From Hyphomonas adhaerens MHS-3 (lineage in GTDB: Bacteria > Pseudomonadota > Alphaproteobacteria > Caulobacterales > Hyphomonadaceae), in assembly GCF_000685235.1 (NCBI RefSeq), contig NZ_ARYH01000003.1, positions 62,001 to 126,000 of the forward strand: a DNA stretch of 64,000 bases, in the 5' to 3' direction. Both the position numbers and the translations under genes were made by a program. The stretch's first letter is position 1. Each line of letters opens with the position of its first letter. Below the pieces are notes generated by a model. It saw only the letters and a program-made list of their open reading frames with translations, did no database searches and was not told where the DNA came from. Positions 16,408-25,282 of this stretch are shown one piece after another.

Positions 16408-17667
16408 GTGACGACTGTCCGGGACCTGCTTCTCGACATACGGGGTGCGACGGACGGGGCGCCCCGCATTTATGTCCCTGGCGGCCCCGCTGAGCCGACT
16501 TGCCTCGCAAGCGCCCTTCGTGAAACGCCAGACCTCGCCGACGGCGCCACCTTCATTGGCCACTGGCTGCCGGGCATCAACCGGACGGCATGGACGGATT
16601 TTCATTCCGGCGCGGCCGCCGAGGGAACATTTCTCTATTCCGAATACCGCGCGAGTTTCGAAGCCGGGCGCTATCGCCTGCACCCCGTGCATTATTCCAC
16701 GGCATTCGAATGGCTAAAGAGCGTTCCGCTGGATGCGGCGTTCATCCCCGTGTCAGCGCGTGATGCACGCGGAGATGTCTCCCTCAGCCTGGGCACAGAC
16801 ATGTCGCCTGCCGTTGCGGGCCGTGAGAAAGTCCGCCTGATTGCCGTCATCCGGCCGGACATGCCTTTTCCGGCCGATGCGCCGCGCCTGCCCCTTTCGG
16901 CTTTCACGGATGTTGTCGAAGACGACACGCCGTTGATCACGCTGGCCGACCCGCCCCTGTCCGACGAGGCCACAGCCATCGCTGCGCATGCCGCCACGTT
17001 GATGGGGGATGGATTTACGGTGCAGTCAGGGATCGGAAGTGTGCAGCAGATCGCCATGGCGGCCGCGGCCCACCATCGCAACATCCGTATTCACACAGGC
17101 ATGATCACGGACGCGGCACTCGGTGCAGTGACCGCAGGGGCCATCGGGTCCGAGCCGGGGGCTATCCTTACCGGGACAGCCATCGGCACGCCGCCGCTTT
17201 ACGACGCTGCGGGGACCGATCCGCGGTTCAATTTCCAGCCTGTCAGCGTGACCCATTCGGTGCCGGTACTGGCCGCAATCCCGCGCCTCGCCGCAATCAA
17301 TGGCGGCGTGGAGGTCGACCTGTTCGGACAGCTGAATTCGGAATGGGTGAAGGGACGTCAGGTCGCCTCGACCGGAGGGCTCGGCAATTTCGTGCGCGGA
17401 GCCCAGCTTTCAGCTGGCGGACGCAGCATCATCGCCCTGCCCGCAACGGCCCGCGGCGGCAGCGTTTCCCGCATCGTGGTTCAACTCGCATCCCCGACTG
17501 TCACGCTCAGCCGTGCCGAAGCGGGTTATGTCGTGACGGAGTATGGTGTGGCCGAATTGGCCACGGCAGATATCGACGAGCGCGCCGAAAGGCTGATCGC
17601 GATTGCCGCGCCAGCCTTCCGGGATGATCTTGCCAATCAGTGGGCGAAGCTGCGCGCCAGTCTCTAG
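16408..17667 (+). CDS. acetyl-CoA hydrolase/transferase family protein
   Basis: A 419-residue class I CoA-transferase-like protein. Recognisable parts: GIGSVQQIAMAAA (around 210), IHTGMITDAALG, GGLGNFVRGA and the C-terminal VVTEYGVAELATADI. The usual catalytic Glu sits in an H-T-E-M/V type strand; here the residue at that place reads Gly (HTGM), so transferase chemistry is uncertain. The start is GTG with TGAGG upstream, 7 bp after DUF2855. It is the last gene of the SDR-P450-crotonase-DUF2855 operon. The stop codon overlaps that of the convergent helicase gene. Confidence 0.82.
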   Translation: MTTVRDLLLDIRGATDGAPRIYVPGGPAEPTCLASALRETPDLADGATFIGHWLPGINRTAWTDFHSGAAAEGTFLYSEYRASFEAGRYRLHPVHYSTAFEWLKSVPLDAAFIPVSARDARGDVSLSLGTDMSPAVAGREKVRLIAVIRPDMPFPADAPRLPLSAFTDVVEDDTPLITLADPPLSDEATAIAAHAATLMGDGFTVQSGIGSVQQIAMAAAAHHRNIRIHTGMITDAALGAVTAGAIGSEPGAILTGTAIGTPPLYDAAGTDPRFNFQPVSVTHSVPVLAAIPRLAAINGGVEVDLFGQLNSEWVKGRQVASTGGLGNFVRGAQLSAGGRSIIALPATARGGSVSRIVVQLASPTVTLSRAEAGYVVTEYGVAELATADIDERAERLIAIAAPAFRDDLANQWAKLRASL

Positions 17668-19016
17668 CCGCGCGCGCCTTCCAGGTTGCGCTTCTTCCCG
17701 CCGCGGCTACGGCCGCCCTGCTTGCCGCCATTGCCTGCGCCGTGAGCCTTTGGCTTGCCTTGCGGACGCGAGCCACCCTGCGGGCGCCGTTGGCCAGTGC
17801 GGCCACCGCCACCGGTTCCACGTGCCGGACCTTTCGGCTTGAAGAGGCGTTCGTTCGGGTCAGGGGTCGGCAACAGGTCGACCTTGGAATCCGCCGGCGC
17901 CTTGAGCACGTCGATCTGCATGCCAATGGTCTTCTCGATATCGCGCAGGTAATAGCGCTCATCTTCCGCGACAAAGGACATGGCGAGCCCCGTGCGGCCA
18001 GCCCGGGCTGTACGGCCAATGCGGTGCACATATTGCTCCGACACATTCGGAACTTCGAAGTTCACGACATGGCTGATGCCGTCAATGTCGATACCGCGCG
18101 CGGCGATGTCAGTCGCCACCAGCACTTTGCAATTGCCGTTCTTGAAAGCGTCCAGGGCTTTCTGGCGTTGCGGCTGGGACTTGTTACCGTGAATGGCTTT
18201 CGCGTCCAGCCCCTTGGCGAGCAGCTTGCGGACCACCTTGTCGGCGCCATGCTTCGTCCGGGTAAAGACGAGGGCGCGATCGATCTCCGGATTGTTCAGA
18301 ACGTCGAACAGGAGATCCAGCTTGTCATTGTTGGACACGTGGTAGATGCCCTGGTCCACACGCTCTGCCGTGGTCGATTGCGGTGTTACGGAAACCCGCT
18401 CCGGCTTGTCCAGGAATTGCTGGGCAAGGTCGGAGATAAGCTTCGGCATGGTTGCGGAGAACAGCAGTGTCTGGCGGTCTTTCGGGACCTGCGCCACGAT
18501 CTTTTTCAGGTCATGGATGAAGCCCATGTCCAGCATCTGATCGGCTTCGTCGAGGATGAGGACTTCGACTTCCTTAAGGCTGACAGCCTTCTGGCCAACG
18601 AGGTCGAGCAGACGGCCAGGCGTTGCCACCAGCACATCCGCACCGCCTTGCAGCGCACGGCGCTGGGTGTTGATGTTCACGCCGCCGAACACGGTCTGCA
18701 CGTTGCAGTCCATATGGCGGGAATAGGTGCGGAAACTCTCGGCGATCTGGCCGGCAAGTTCGCGGGTCGGCGCAAGCACCAGAACGCGTGCGCTCCGTGC
18801 CCGGCGTTTCTGCGGATATTCCAGCATGAAGTCGAGCGTGGGCAGCGCGAAGGCGGCCGTTTTGCCTGTACCGGTCTGCGCGATGCCCAGAAGGTCTTTG
18901 TCTTCCAGCAACAGCGGAATGGCCTGTGCCTGAATCGGAGTCGGCGTTTCATAGCCTTCTTCCGCAATTGCCCGCATCAGCAGCGGGTTCAGGCCGAGGT
19001 CTGAAAACTTGGTCAT
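17664..19016 (-). CDS. rhlE: DEAD-box ATP-dependent RNA helicase, RhlE type
   Basis: 450 residues with all helicase motifs in order: Q motif (ETPTPIQAQAIPLLL), AQTGTGKT (I), PTRELAGQ (Ia), TPGRLLDL (Ib), DEAD as VLILDEADQML (II), SAT (III), VFTRTKHGA (IV), TDIAARGIDI (V) and HRIGRTARAG (VI). The last 80 residues form a Gly/Arg/Gln/Lys-rich tail typical of RhlE, used to bind structured RNA in ribosome assembly and RNA decay. The frame opens 51 codons earlier, but MTKFSDLGL at 19016 is the standard family start. Its 5' side has a 267-bp gap. Confidence 0.93.
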   Translation of the reverse strand: MTKFSDLGLNPLLMRAIAEEGYETPTPIQAQAIPLLLEDKDLLGIAQTGTGKTAAFALPTLDFMLEYPQKRRARSARVLVLAPTRELAGQIAESFRTYSRHMDCNVQTVFGGVNINTQRRALQGGADVLVATPGRLLDLVGQKAVSLKEVEVLILDEADQMLDMGFIHDLKKIVAQVPKDRQTLLFSATMPKLISDLAQQFLDKPERVSVTPQSTTAERVDQGIYHVSNNDKLDLLFDVLNNPEIDRALVFTRTKHGADKVVRKLLAKGLDAKAIHGNKSQPQRQKALDAFKNGNCKVLVATDIAARGIDIDGISHVVNFEVPNVSEQYVHRIGRTARAGRTGLAMSFVAEDERYYLRDIEKTIGMQIDVLKAPADSKVDLLPTPDPNERLFKPKGPARGTGGGGRTGQRRPQGGSRPQGKPKAHGAGNGGKQGGRSRGGKKRNLEGARG

Positions 19017-19283
19017 GTATAGTCTTTCATTCGAGCGGGCGCGCGGCATGCCTGCGCGCTGCCTGCCCTGAAGGGTTAAATTTTGTGGAAGCCCCGCGCG
19101 ATCAGGGGCAACGGCATTGATTGAATGCCTGAAGGAGCTGGCCGGTCGCGGCGGGAAAACCCGCTGCACGTTTCACGCTGCCTGCTCCATGCGCCCGTTA
19201 CAGCGCTTCGACACTGGCCACATGGCCTCGTTTGTATGAACAGTCAATGAAGCGAATGAGAAAACCCGACGGCGCAACGCCCC

Positions 19284-20156
19284 TCAGCGTGCGGAAACGG
19301 TAAACTCGGTCCGCTCGTTCCGGTCGCGGGCGGCTGCGGAAGTGCCGCTGTCGACCGGCCGGGATTCGCCATAGCCTTCCGCCGTCAGCACGGCCTCGTC
19401 CACACCATGTTCAATCATGTAGTCGCGGATGGCGTTTGCCCGCTGGCGCGAAAGCTGGAGGTTGTAGCTGTCGGAACCACGCGAGTCCGTATGCTCTGCA
19501 ATCTCGATATTGTAGGCGGAACACAGCCTGGCGATGCCTGTCGCCGTATCGACCACCGGCAGTTCCGCTGCATTCAGCACAGCCATGTTCACCGGGAAAT
19601 CGATATCGTCGACACGCAGGGTCTGATTGAACGCGTCCTGGCAATCGTTCAGCGTCAGGTCGCTGTTCATAAGGCGTGTCAGCCCCGCGCCCAGCGTATC
19701 CTCGCGCCCCTCGACAGCCATCGCGTTCACGATCAGGCTGACCTTTTCGGCGCCTTCAGGGTCGTTCTGAATGGCGGCTTTCGCCGTCAGGAAGCTGACA
19801 TCCCGGGCGGCCAGTCCCGGCGCCGTGCCAACAACAGCTGCAACGCCGTCGCGCACCTGCAGGCCAAGCCAGGGATAGCCGGTCGCCGCGAAGGTCCGCT
19901 CAAGTTTCGCGGCCCAGCCGACCGGCTCGCCGGACACGTCCACAATCGGGGCTGGTTCAGGACGAGACGAGGCGTCCGCCCGCATGACGAGGATCTTGCC
20001 ATCCCGGATCTGGTAGGTGCCATCGGAAATCGGAATACAGTCCGCTTCAGCCGCAGCGGCCGTTTTCTGAACGCCTGGAGCATTTTCCTGCCCCGAACAG
20101 GCGGCCAGTGCGAGGACTGCCGCAGCGCCGGTAACCATACGCGTTGCCAGAGCCAT
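19284..20156 (-). CDS. OmpA-family outer-membrane lipoprotein
   Basis: A 290-residue protein with a lipoprotein signal (MALATRMVTG... ending LALAACSG, lipobox LAAC). A middle region of about 130 residues contains two BON-like or alpha/beta segments, and the C-terminal OmpA peptidoglycan-binding domain (about 190-290) carries EHTDSRGSDSYNLQLSRQRA and EGYGESRPVDSGT. It would tether the outer membrane to peptidoglycan. AAGGAAAG before the ATG at 20156 sets the start over a frame 24 codons longer. Expressed separately from the neighbouring amidohydrolase, 150 bp away. Confidence 0.87.
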   Translation of the reverse strand: MALATRMVTGAAAVLALAACSGQENAPGVQKTAAAAEADCIPISDGTYQIRDGKILVMRADASSRPEPAPIVDVSGEPVGWAAKLERTFAATGYPWLGLQVRDGVAAVVGTAPGLAARDVSFLTAKAAIQNDPEGAEKVSLIVNAMAVEGREDTLGAGLTRLMNSDLTLNDCQDAFNQTLRVDDIDFPVNMAVLNAAELPVVDTATGIARLCSAYNIEIAEHTDSRGSDSYNLQLSRQRANAIRDYMIEHGVDEAVLTAEGYGESRPVDSGTSAAARDRNERTEFTVSAR

Positions 20157-20309
20157 CTTGTCTTTCCTTATGCCTTCAGAAACCGTGCTTCTCACAGCCC
20201 CATGCATGATCCGGGCCGGTTGGCCCATGATCGCTGCGCAGCATCCGGCGTTCGCCCCGCCTTGTCAAAACCCTTCGCGGGCCGGGCGAGGCGCCGCCGG
20301 TGACTGCGG

Positions 20310-21602
20310 TCAGTTCTCGTTCTTGTAGACGACGCCGCCCTTCATCACGAAGTCGACGTCTTCCAGCTCGGCAATGTCCTTCAGCGGGTCCGCGGTAACG
20401 GCGATGATGTCGGCATATTTGCCCGGAACGATCGTGCCAATGTCGGAATCCATCTCGACATGTTCAGAGGCAACCACAGTGGCAGACCGGATCGCTTCTT
20501 CCGGCGTGAAGCCTGCGCCAACCATGAGGGCAAATTCCTGCGCATTGTCGCCATGCTTCGATACGCCGGTATCGGTGCCGAAGGCGACCGTCACGCCACC
20601 TTCATGGGCGCGGCGCAGCATGTCCTGCATCAGCGGACCGACAATGGCGGCCTTCGTACGGCTTGCTGCCGGCAGCCATGGCTCGTCCACCCAGCCTGTC
20701 ACCGTGGCCCCGGCCAGAACGGTCGGCACCAATGTGGCATTGTGCTCCTTGAACAGGGCGATGGTCTCATCATCGGTGTAGGTGCCGTGCTCAATGGAAT
20801 CGATACCGGCCCGCAGGGCGGATTCGATGCCCACCTTGCCATGGGCATGCGCCGTCACCTGGCGGCCCATCGAATGGGCGGTCTCGACGATGGCTTCCAG
20901 CTCCGCATCGGTGAATTGCTGCTCAAGACCGGCCTTCGTGTTGGACAGCACGCCGCCCGTTGCAGTGATCTTGATGACATCGGCGCCCTCTTTCACCTGC
21001 TGGCGAACCGCCCGGCGGCAATCATCCGCGCCGTTGCAGATGTTCTTACCGGTAAACAGCGCCATGACGTCCGGCGCATAGCCGTTGATATCGCCATGAC
21101 CGCCTGTGACCGACACGGCCTGCCCCGCCGCCCGCATGCGCGGACCGGGCACCAGCCCCTTGGCAATCGCATCGCGCAAGCCAAACACGGCATCATTCGA
21201 CCCGCCAACATCCTGCACCGTGGTGAAGCCGGCCAGCAGCGTCTTGTGCGCATAGCCTGCACCATCGAACGCCTGGTCGACCGTTGTGTCCTCAAACGTC
21301 TTGATCCGCTCGCCCGGGCCGGACTCGCCAGTAATGTGGACGTGACTGTCGATCAGGCCCGGCAGCACATAGGCGTTGCGCAGATTGATCACCGGCACGC
21401 CCTTTGGCCCCGGCTTGTAGCCCGCCTCAACCGACACGATCCGGCCGTCCTCAACGACGACCGTCTGCTTGCGGAGATATCCGTCACCCGGCGTGGCAAG
21501 CAGATAGCCTGCGTGGATGACCGCTTCCTGGGCGGCGGCCGTTCCGGCCAGGGCCGTTGCAGCCGCTGCGCCGGCTACCAGTTTCATCAGCTTTGTGTGC
21601 AT
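20310..21602 (-). CDS. amidohydrolase family protein (Xaa-Pro dipeptidase-like), exported
   Basis: 430 residues with a signal peptide ending in GTAAAQEA. The metal-dependent hydrolase fold is marked by GLIDSHVHI (HxH), TAHAHGKVG and SIEHGT (the two later His), and GTDTGVSKHG (Asp). A TTVQDVGG strand and the short N-terminal beta sandwich (VVVEDGRIVSVEAG) fit the prolidase/imidazolonepropionase-like group. The natural substrate is probably an N-acyl or Xaa-Pro dipeptide in the periplasm (inference). A GTG three codons upstream is an alternative start. A second, more distant lipoprotein member lies at 39496-40935. Confidence 0.88.
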   Translation of the reverse strand: MHTKLMKLVAGAAAATALAGTAAAQEAVIHAGYLLATPGDGYLRKQTVVVEDGRIVSVEAGYKPGPKGVPVINLRNAYVLPGLIDSHVHITGESGPGERIKTFEDTTVDQAFDGAGYAHKTLLAGFTTVQDVGGSNDAVFGLRDAIAKGLVPGPRMRAAGQAVSVTGGHGDINGYAPDVMALFTGKNICNGADDCRRAVRQQVKEGADVIKITATGGVLSNTKAGLEQQFTDAELEAIVETAHSMGRQVTAHAHGKVGIESALRAGIDSIEHGTYTDDETIALFKEHNATLVPTVLAGATVTGWVDEPWLPAASRTKAAIVGPLMQDMLRRAHEGGVTVAFGTDTGVSKHGDNAQEFALMVGAGFTPEEAIRSATVVASEHVEMDSDIGTIVPGKYADIIAVTADPLKDIAELEDVDFVMKGGVVYKNEN

Positions 21603-21702
21603 TGTCTTCACTTTCGATCAGAGGTTCAGGATCAATTTCATTGCGCCATCTGGCGCGCGCCGGACGGCAGTATGTGACAGGCAGCCAGGCAGAGGAGCGC
21701 CT

Positions 21703-22626
21703 TCATTCGCTCTCCTCCAGGCCCGTCAGCCGGCCATTTTCATCTCTTGTTTCCGGGCCGAACACGCGGGCGCGTCCGTCGCCGAACGCGGCATCGCGAG
21801 CGCGCAGCGTGGCTTTCAGCCCCTTCTCGGCGACGCTGGCCCGGAACCCGTCGGCGGCGCGCGTATTATGCCCGCGTACATCGTTCTCCACAGCCAGGCG
21901 CTGCAGGGTGCGGGCCCCCATCAGTTCCATGGCAAGGTTCACGATCCGCTTGTTTGCGGACAACAGATCCGGGTCGATCTTTGCCATCCGGCCGGCGAGA
22001 CCGACAACTTCGTTTTCAAGATCATTGCCGGGCACTGCCTTCATGACCAGCCCGATGGCCTGCGCCTCGGTGCCGGTCACCGTGTCGCCGGTCAACAGCA
22101 GGCGCTTGGCCCATTGCGGCCCGCAATTATAGACCCAGAAATTATTGGGCAGAGCCCCAAGGTCCCGCGCCGGGGGAAAGCCAAACGTGGCGTCATCCGC
22201 TGCGATGACCATGTCGGCCAGCAATGCCAGGTCACACCCGCCCGCCAGGCAATACCCGTGCACCTTGGCGATGACCGGCTTGTGCATGTCGAACAGCGCC
22301 ATCCGCCAGCGCTGCTGGCGTTCGAGCTGCCAGGCATCGTCATCAATGCTGCGATGGCCGCGATAGGTTTTCCCGTCCTTGTCCTCCACCGGCGACACCG
22401 GCACCTCTCCGTCTGCACCGGACAGGTCATACCCGGCACAGAAGGCGCGGCCGGCGCCCTCCAGGATCACACAATGCACGGACCGGTCATTGTCCGCTTC
22501 CCACAGCGCGGCAGACAATTCCGCCTGCATGACGAAGGAAAGCGCATTCAGCTTCTCAGGCCGGTTCAGCGTAATACGCGCATGCCCGTCCTGTGTGGCA
22601 TAGAGAATGGTCTCAAACCCGCTCAT
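21703..22626 (-). CDS. enoyl-CoA hydratase/isomerase family protein
   Basis: A 307-residue crotonase: NRPEKLNALSF near 20, oxyanion AGYDLSGADG, HGYCLAGGCDLALLAD near 115, and a long C-terminal helical region. At the Glu144 position there is Asp (GGCDLA) and at the Glu164 position FGFPPA carries no acid, so it is not a standard hydratase. This D-type arrangement is common in uncharacterised actinobacterial and proteobacterial members. The ATG overlaps the stop of the DUF4262 gene (ATGA) and it ends a six-gene minus-strand operon. Confidence 0.83.
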   Translation of the reverse strand: MSGFETILYATQDGHARITLNRPEKLNALSFVMQAELSAALWEADNDRSVHCVILEGAGRAFCAGYDLSGADGEVPVSPVEDKDGKTYRGHRSIDDDAWQLERQQRWRMALFDMHKPVIAKVHGYCLAGGCDLALLADMVIAADDATFGFPPARDLGALPNNFWVYNCGPQWAKRLLLTGDTVTGTEAQAIGLVMKAVPGNDLENEVVGLAGRMAKIDPDLLSANKRIVNLAMELMGARTLQRLAVENDVRGHNTRAADGFRASVAEKGLKATLRARDAAFGDGRARVFGPETRDENGRLTGLEESE

Positions 22627-23117
22627 CCCTTGCCTTTCTCCCAGGACATATCGAGCCTCGGCTGGTCGCGGAACGTATCCGTGCTCTCCGGGTCCCATGG
22701 GAACCGGCCATCGTCGCCCGCCCAGAAAACCTGGATCATTCCCTCAAGCGGCGGACGTCCGGTTTCGCGGCGGATCATGATGTTGATGGCACCGACCTCG
22801 CCCAGATGTTCGTCGTGCACCGGGCGAAGTTCGACTTCCTCCCCCTCCAGCACACCATCCATACGCAAAGGCTGGTCTGTCCAGCTCTTCTCTTTCACCA
22901 GCCGGGCGGCAACATTGTGGATCATGCCTTCCGCCATCGTCCTGTTCAGACCGAACAGGACAAGTTCCGGCAGCCCGAATTTCTCCTGCATCCCGACCGT
23001 TACGGTGAACAGCAACCGGGACTCCGGATCGGCCGGGTCCTTCTGGACAGAAACCATGGCCCAGCCGTCACGATCGACACGGGCCGCAATCGGCTGCAAT
23101 TCCGGGGACAGCGCCAT
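22623..23117 (-). CDS. DUF4262-like protein
   Basis: 164 residues, soluble. The layout DRDGWAMVSVQ, LLFTVTVGMQEKFGLPELVLFGL and WDPESTDTFRDQPRL fits DUF4262 (a small alpha/beta family with an F(T/S)YT-like strand and a C-terminal W(P)...Q.P.L tail), whose function is unknown. It sits 10 bp after the hot-dog protein and overlaps the crotonase start by 4 bp. Family call by pattern only. Confidence 0.7.
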   Translation of the reverse strand: MALSPELQPIAARVDRDGWAMVSVQKDPADPESRLLFTVTVGMQEKFGLPELVLFGLNRTMAEGMIHNVAARLVKEKSWTDQPLRMDGVLEGEEVELRPVHDEHLGEVGAINIMIRRETGRPPLEGMIQVFWAGDDGRFPWDPESTDTFRDQPRLDMSWEKGKG

Positions 23118-23127
23118 CTTGCCCTCC

Positions 23128-24039
23128 TCAGGCCGGCAGCTTGTCGGCGGGGTAGGCCGGATAGCTGGCCTTCAGAACGCCGTGATTGAGCAGCATTTCC
23201 GCAACCTGCGTATTGCCGGTCTGATCGTAGAATTTGGTCCGGATCCAGTAATTCTCCGCGCGGCGGCTTTCCGACAAGGCCACCACTTCACGGCGCAGGA
23301 TGTAGGTCTCCCCCACCAGCAGCGGCCCCTTCACCATGCGCACTTCAAGATCCGCAAACAGGCCGATCGCCGGCTGCTTGACCGGAAATTTCGCCGTGCG
23401 GCTGGAATAATTACCCAGCACACTGACCATTTCCAGCGGCACAATCGGCTTGTCCCACGGCCCGGCGGACGCGTCTGAGTAAACGTCCATTGGCTCGGTG
23501 ATGACTTTCAGCTTCTCTGCCAGCGAGAACGGGTAAAGGTTGCCCATGTTCTGGTCCATGCCCATGGTCACGGTTTCATCCGCGATGCCTGTCATGCCGA
23601 CTTTCATGTCTTCGAGGATGACCAGGTCACTCGGCGGGCGCAGCTTCTTCATCCGGCCTTCCAGCAGCGTTTCGCCATGATCCGGCCCGATAGAGGCGCT
23701 TGCTTCCAGCACGGGCGTACCATCTTCCTTGAAGGCGCGGCACATCGTGCGGGTTTCGCCGGGCGCTGGCCGGTCGACCTCAACGCGCACCTTCTCGCCT
23801 TCGAACACCATGTTCAGGAAGTGGCTGGAGAAGCAGCCGCGCTCGAACCAGTCATTGCCCCAGATATCAGCAAGGTAGGGCACGAATTGCGAGAAATGCG
23901 TCGGCCCCTCAATCGGACCGGCCTTGATGCCAAGGCGTTCAGCCTCGCTGTCATCGTGCAGGCTCTTGTGCCCGTCATAGGATTGTTCCTGAAGCATCTG
24001 TACGGGCGCGCGCAGTGGCCCCTTGATCGTCTCGGTCAT
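23128..24039 (-). CDS. MaoC/double hot-dog-like hypothetical protein
   Basis: 303 residues. I do not recognise an exact family. Two halves each look like a hot-dog unit: LGIKAGPIEGPTHFSQFVPYL and GEKVRVEVDRPAPGETRT in the first, ETVTMGMDQNMGNLYPFSLA and LLVGETYILRREVVAL in the second. The pattern (H..F......W...WFERG.....F...V..GE.VR) resembles MaoC-type hydratase or acyl-thioester-binding proteins. It lies in an operon with a crotonase and a phosphotransferase, consistent with acyl-CoA metabolism. The function is inference. Confidence 0.6.
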   Translation of the reverse strand: MTETIKGPLRAPVQMLQEQSYDGHKSLHDDSEAERLGIKAGPIEGPTHFSQFVPYLADIWGNDWFERGCFSSHFLNMVFEGEKVRVEVDRPAPGETRTMCRAFKEDGTPVLEASASIGPDHGETLLEGRMKKLRPPSDLVILEDMKVGMTGIADETVTMGMDQNMGNLYPFSLAEKLKVITEPMDVYSDASAGPWDKPIVPLEMVSVLGNYSSRTAKFPVKQPAIGLFADLEVRMVKGPLLVGETYILRREVVALSESRRAENYWIRTKFYDQTGNTQVAEMLLNHGVLKASYPAYPADKLPA

Positions 24040-24069
24040 GGCGTCTCCTTTTCCTGAAGTTTGCCACCA

Positions 24070-25281
24070 TCATGGCGCGGCGTCACCCTGCGGTGTCGCG
24101 AGTTCCATATCGATGGCGTGTTGAATTGCCTTGTAGAATCCTTTCCGGGCTTCCCATTCGCCGCCCGTGTCGCCCAATGCCGAGGTCCAGCTGGCGTTCG
24201 AGGCGATGACGAGATTGCGGTTCGGATCGATAAAGATGCCCTGCCCGAAGATGCCATCGGCCTGGTACGACCCGTCATCCCAGGTCCACCACTGATACCC
24301 ATAGCCCTCGCCGGGTGAGCCGATGTCGGCCTGTTTCACCGTGGCCGCCGCGATCCAGCCTTCCGGCAGCACATCCGAGCCGCCTTCAAGCATGAACTGG
24401 CCGAAACGGGCAAAATCCCGCACCGAAGCCTGGATACAGCATCCGCTGATTTCATGACCGTCATGGCCAAGCAGCCACGTCGCGTCCCTTTCCATGCCGT
24501 AGGGCGTCCAGATCTTTTCGGACAGATACCCGGCCAGCTCCCGGCCTGTCGAACGGCTGACCAGCACGCCGATAAGGTTTGTCTCGCCGGTCGAATAGTT
24601 CCACACCTCACCCGCAGGATGCGCGCGGCCGAGGCCAGCCATATAAGTCGCAAGTGCGCTCTTGCCGGGCGCCGCCTCCTGCAGATCGAACTGCGCGACA
24701 TCGGAGGCCGGATCACTGTAGTCCTCGTTCCAGTCGATGCCTGACGTCATGGTCAACACCTGCTCGACCGTCACGCCGTCATAGGCAGACCCCTTCAGCT
24801 CGTCGATATAGTCCGACACCGGATCATCAAGGCTCTTGATCGCGCCATCCCTCACCGCCCCGCCGACCAGGGTGGAGGTCAGGGATTTGGCGACAGAGAA
24901 GCTGGTCCAGCGGCCATCCGGACGGAAGCCCATTTCATAGCGTTCGAGCCGGACTTTCCCGTCCTGCAGAATGACAATGCCTGCCGTCCGGTTGGCCGCA
25001 AGATAGGCGTCCAGGTCGATGCCGGTATCCAGTGGTTCACCTTCCGGCAATTCACGCACGTCTCCCCCGGCCTCAATCGTGTGGGACTCGATCACGAATG
25101 GAATGCGGTCGATCATGCGGAAACCGGCATCGCGCTGCGCCTGGTTCCAGAACAGGATGTCCCGGCCATAGGGCTGGTGGGCCAGCAGGGCGCGCCAGTC
25201 CGGCCCGATCAGAATCCAGCCGATCCCCGCCGCCACGATCAGCGCAGCAAGGAAGACGCTCACGCGTTTCAGAATCGCCAT
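24070..25281 (-). CDS. serine hydrolase of the beta-lactamase/class C (esterase) family, membrane-anchored
   Basis: 403 residues with an N-terminal membrane anchor or uncleaved signal (about 5-25). The active-site SxxK is SFSVAKSLTS (around residue 132), the YxN-equivalent Tyr is in WNYSTGETNLIG, and the third box lies near the C terminus around WTWDDGSYQADGIFGQG. Such proteins act as periplasmic esterases or D-amino-acid peptidases rather than true beta-lactamases. The ATG at 25281 lies 1 bp before the MFS stop codon, so a longer frame is rejected. Confidence 0.87.
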   Translation of the reverse strand: MAILKRVSVFLAALIVAAGIGWILIGPDWRALLAHQPYGRDILFWNQAQRDAGFRMIDRIPFVIESHTIEAGGDVRELPEGEPLDTGIDLDAYLAANRTAGIVILQDGKVRLERYEMGFRPDGRWTSFSVAKSLTSTLVGGAVRDGAIKSLDDPVSDYIDELKGSAYDGVTVEQVLTMTSGIDWNEDYSDPASDVAQFDLQEAAPGKSALATYMAGLGRAHPAGEVWNYSTGETNLIGVLVSRSTGRELAGYLSEKIWTPYGMERDATWLLGHDGHEISGCCIQASVRDFARFGQFMLEGGSDVLPEGWIAAATVKQADIGSPGEGYGYQWWTWDDGSYQADGIFGQGIFIDPNRNLVIASNASWTSALGDTGGEWEARKGFYKAIQHAIDMELATPQGDAAP

Positions 25282-25282
25282 G

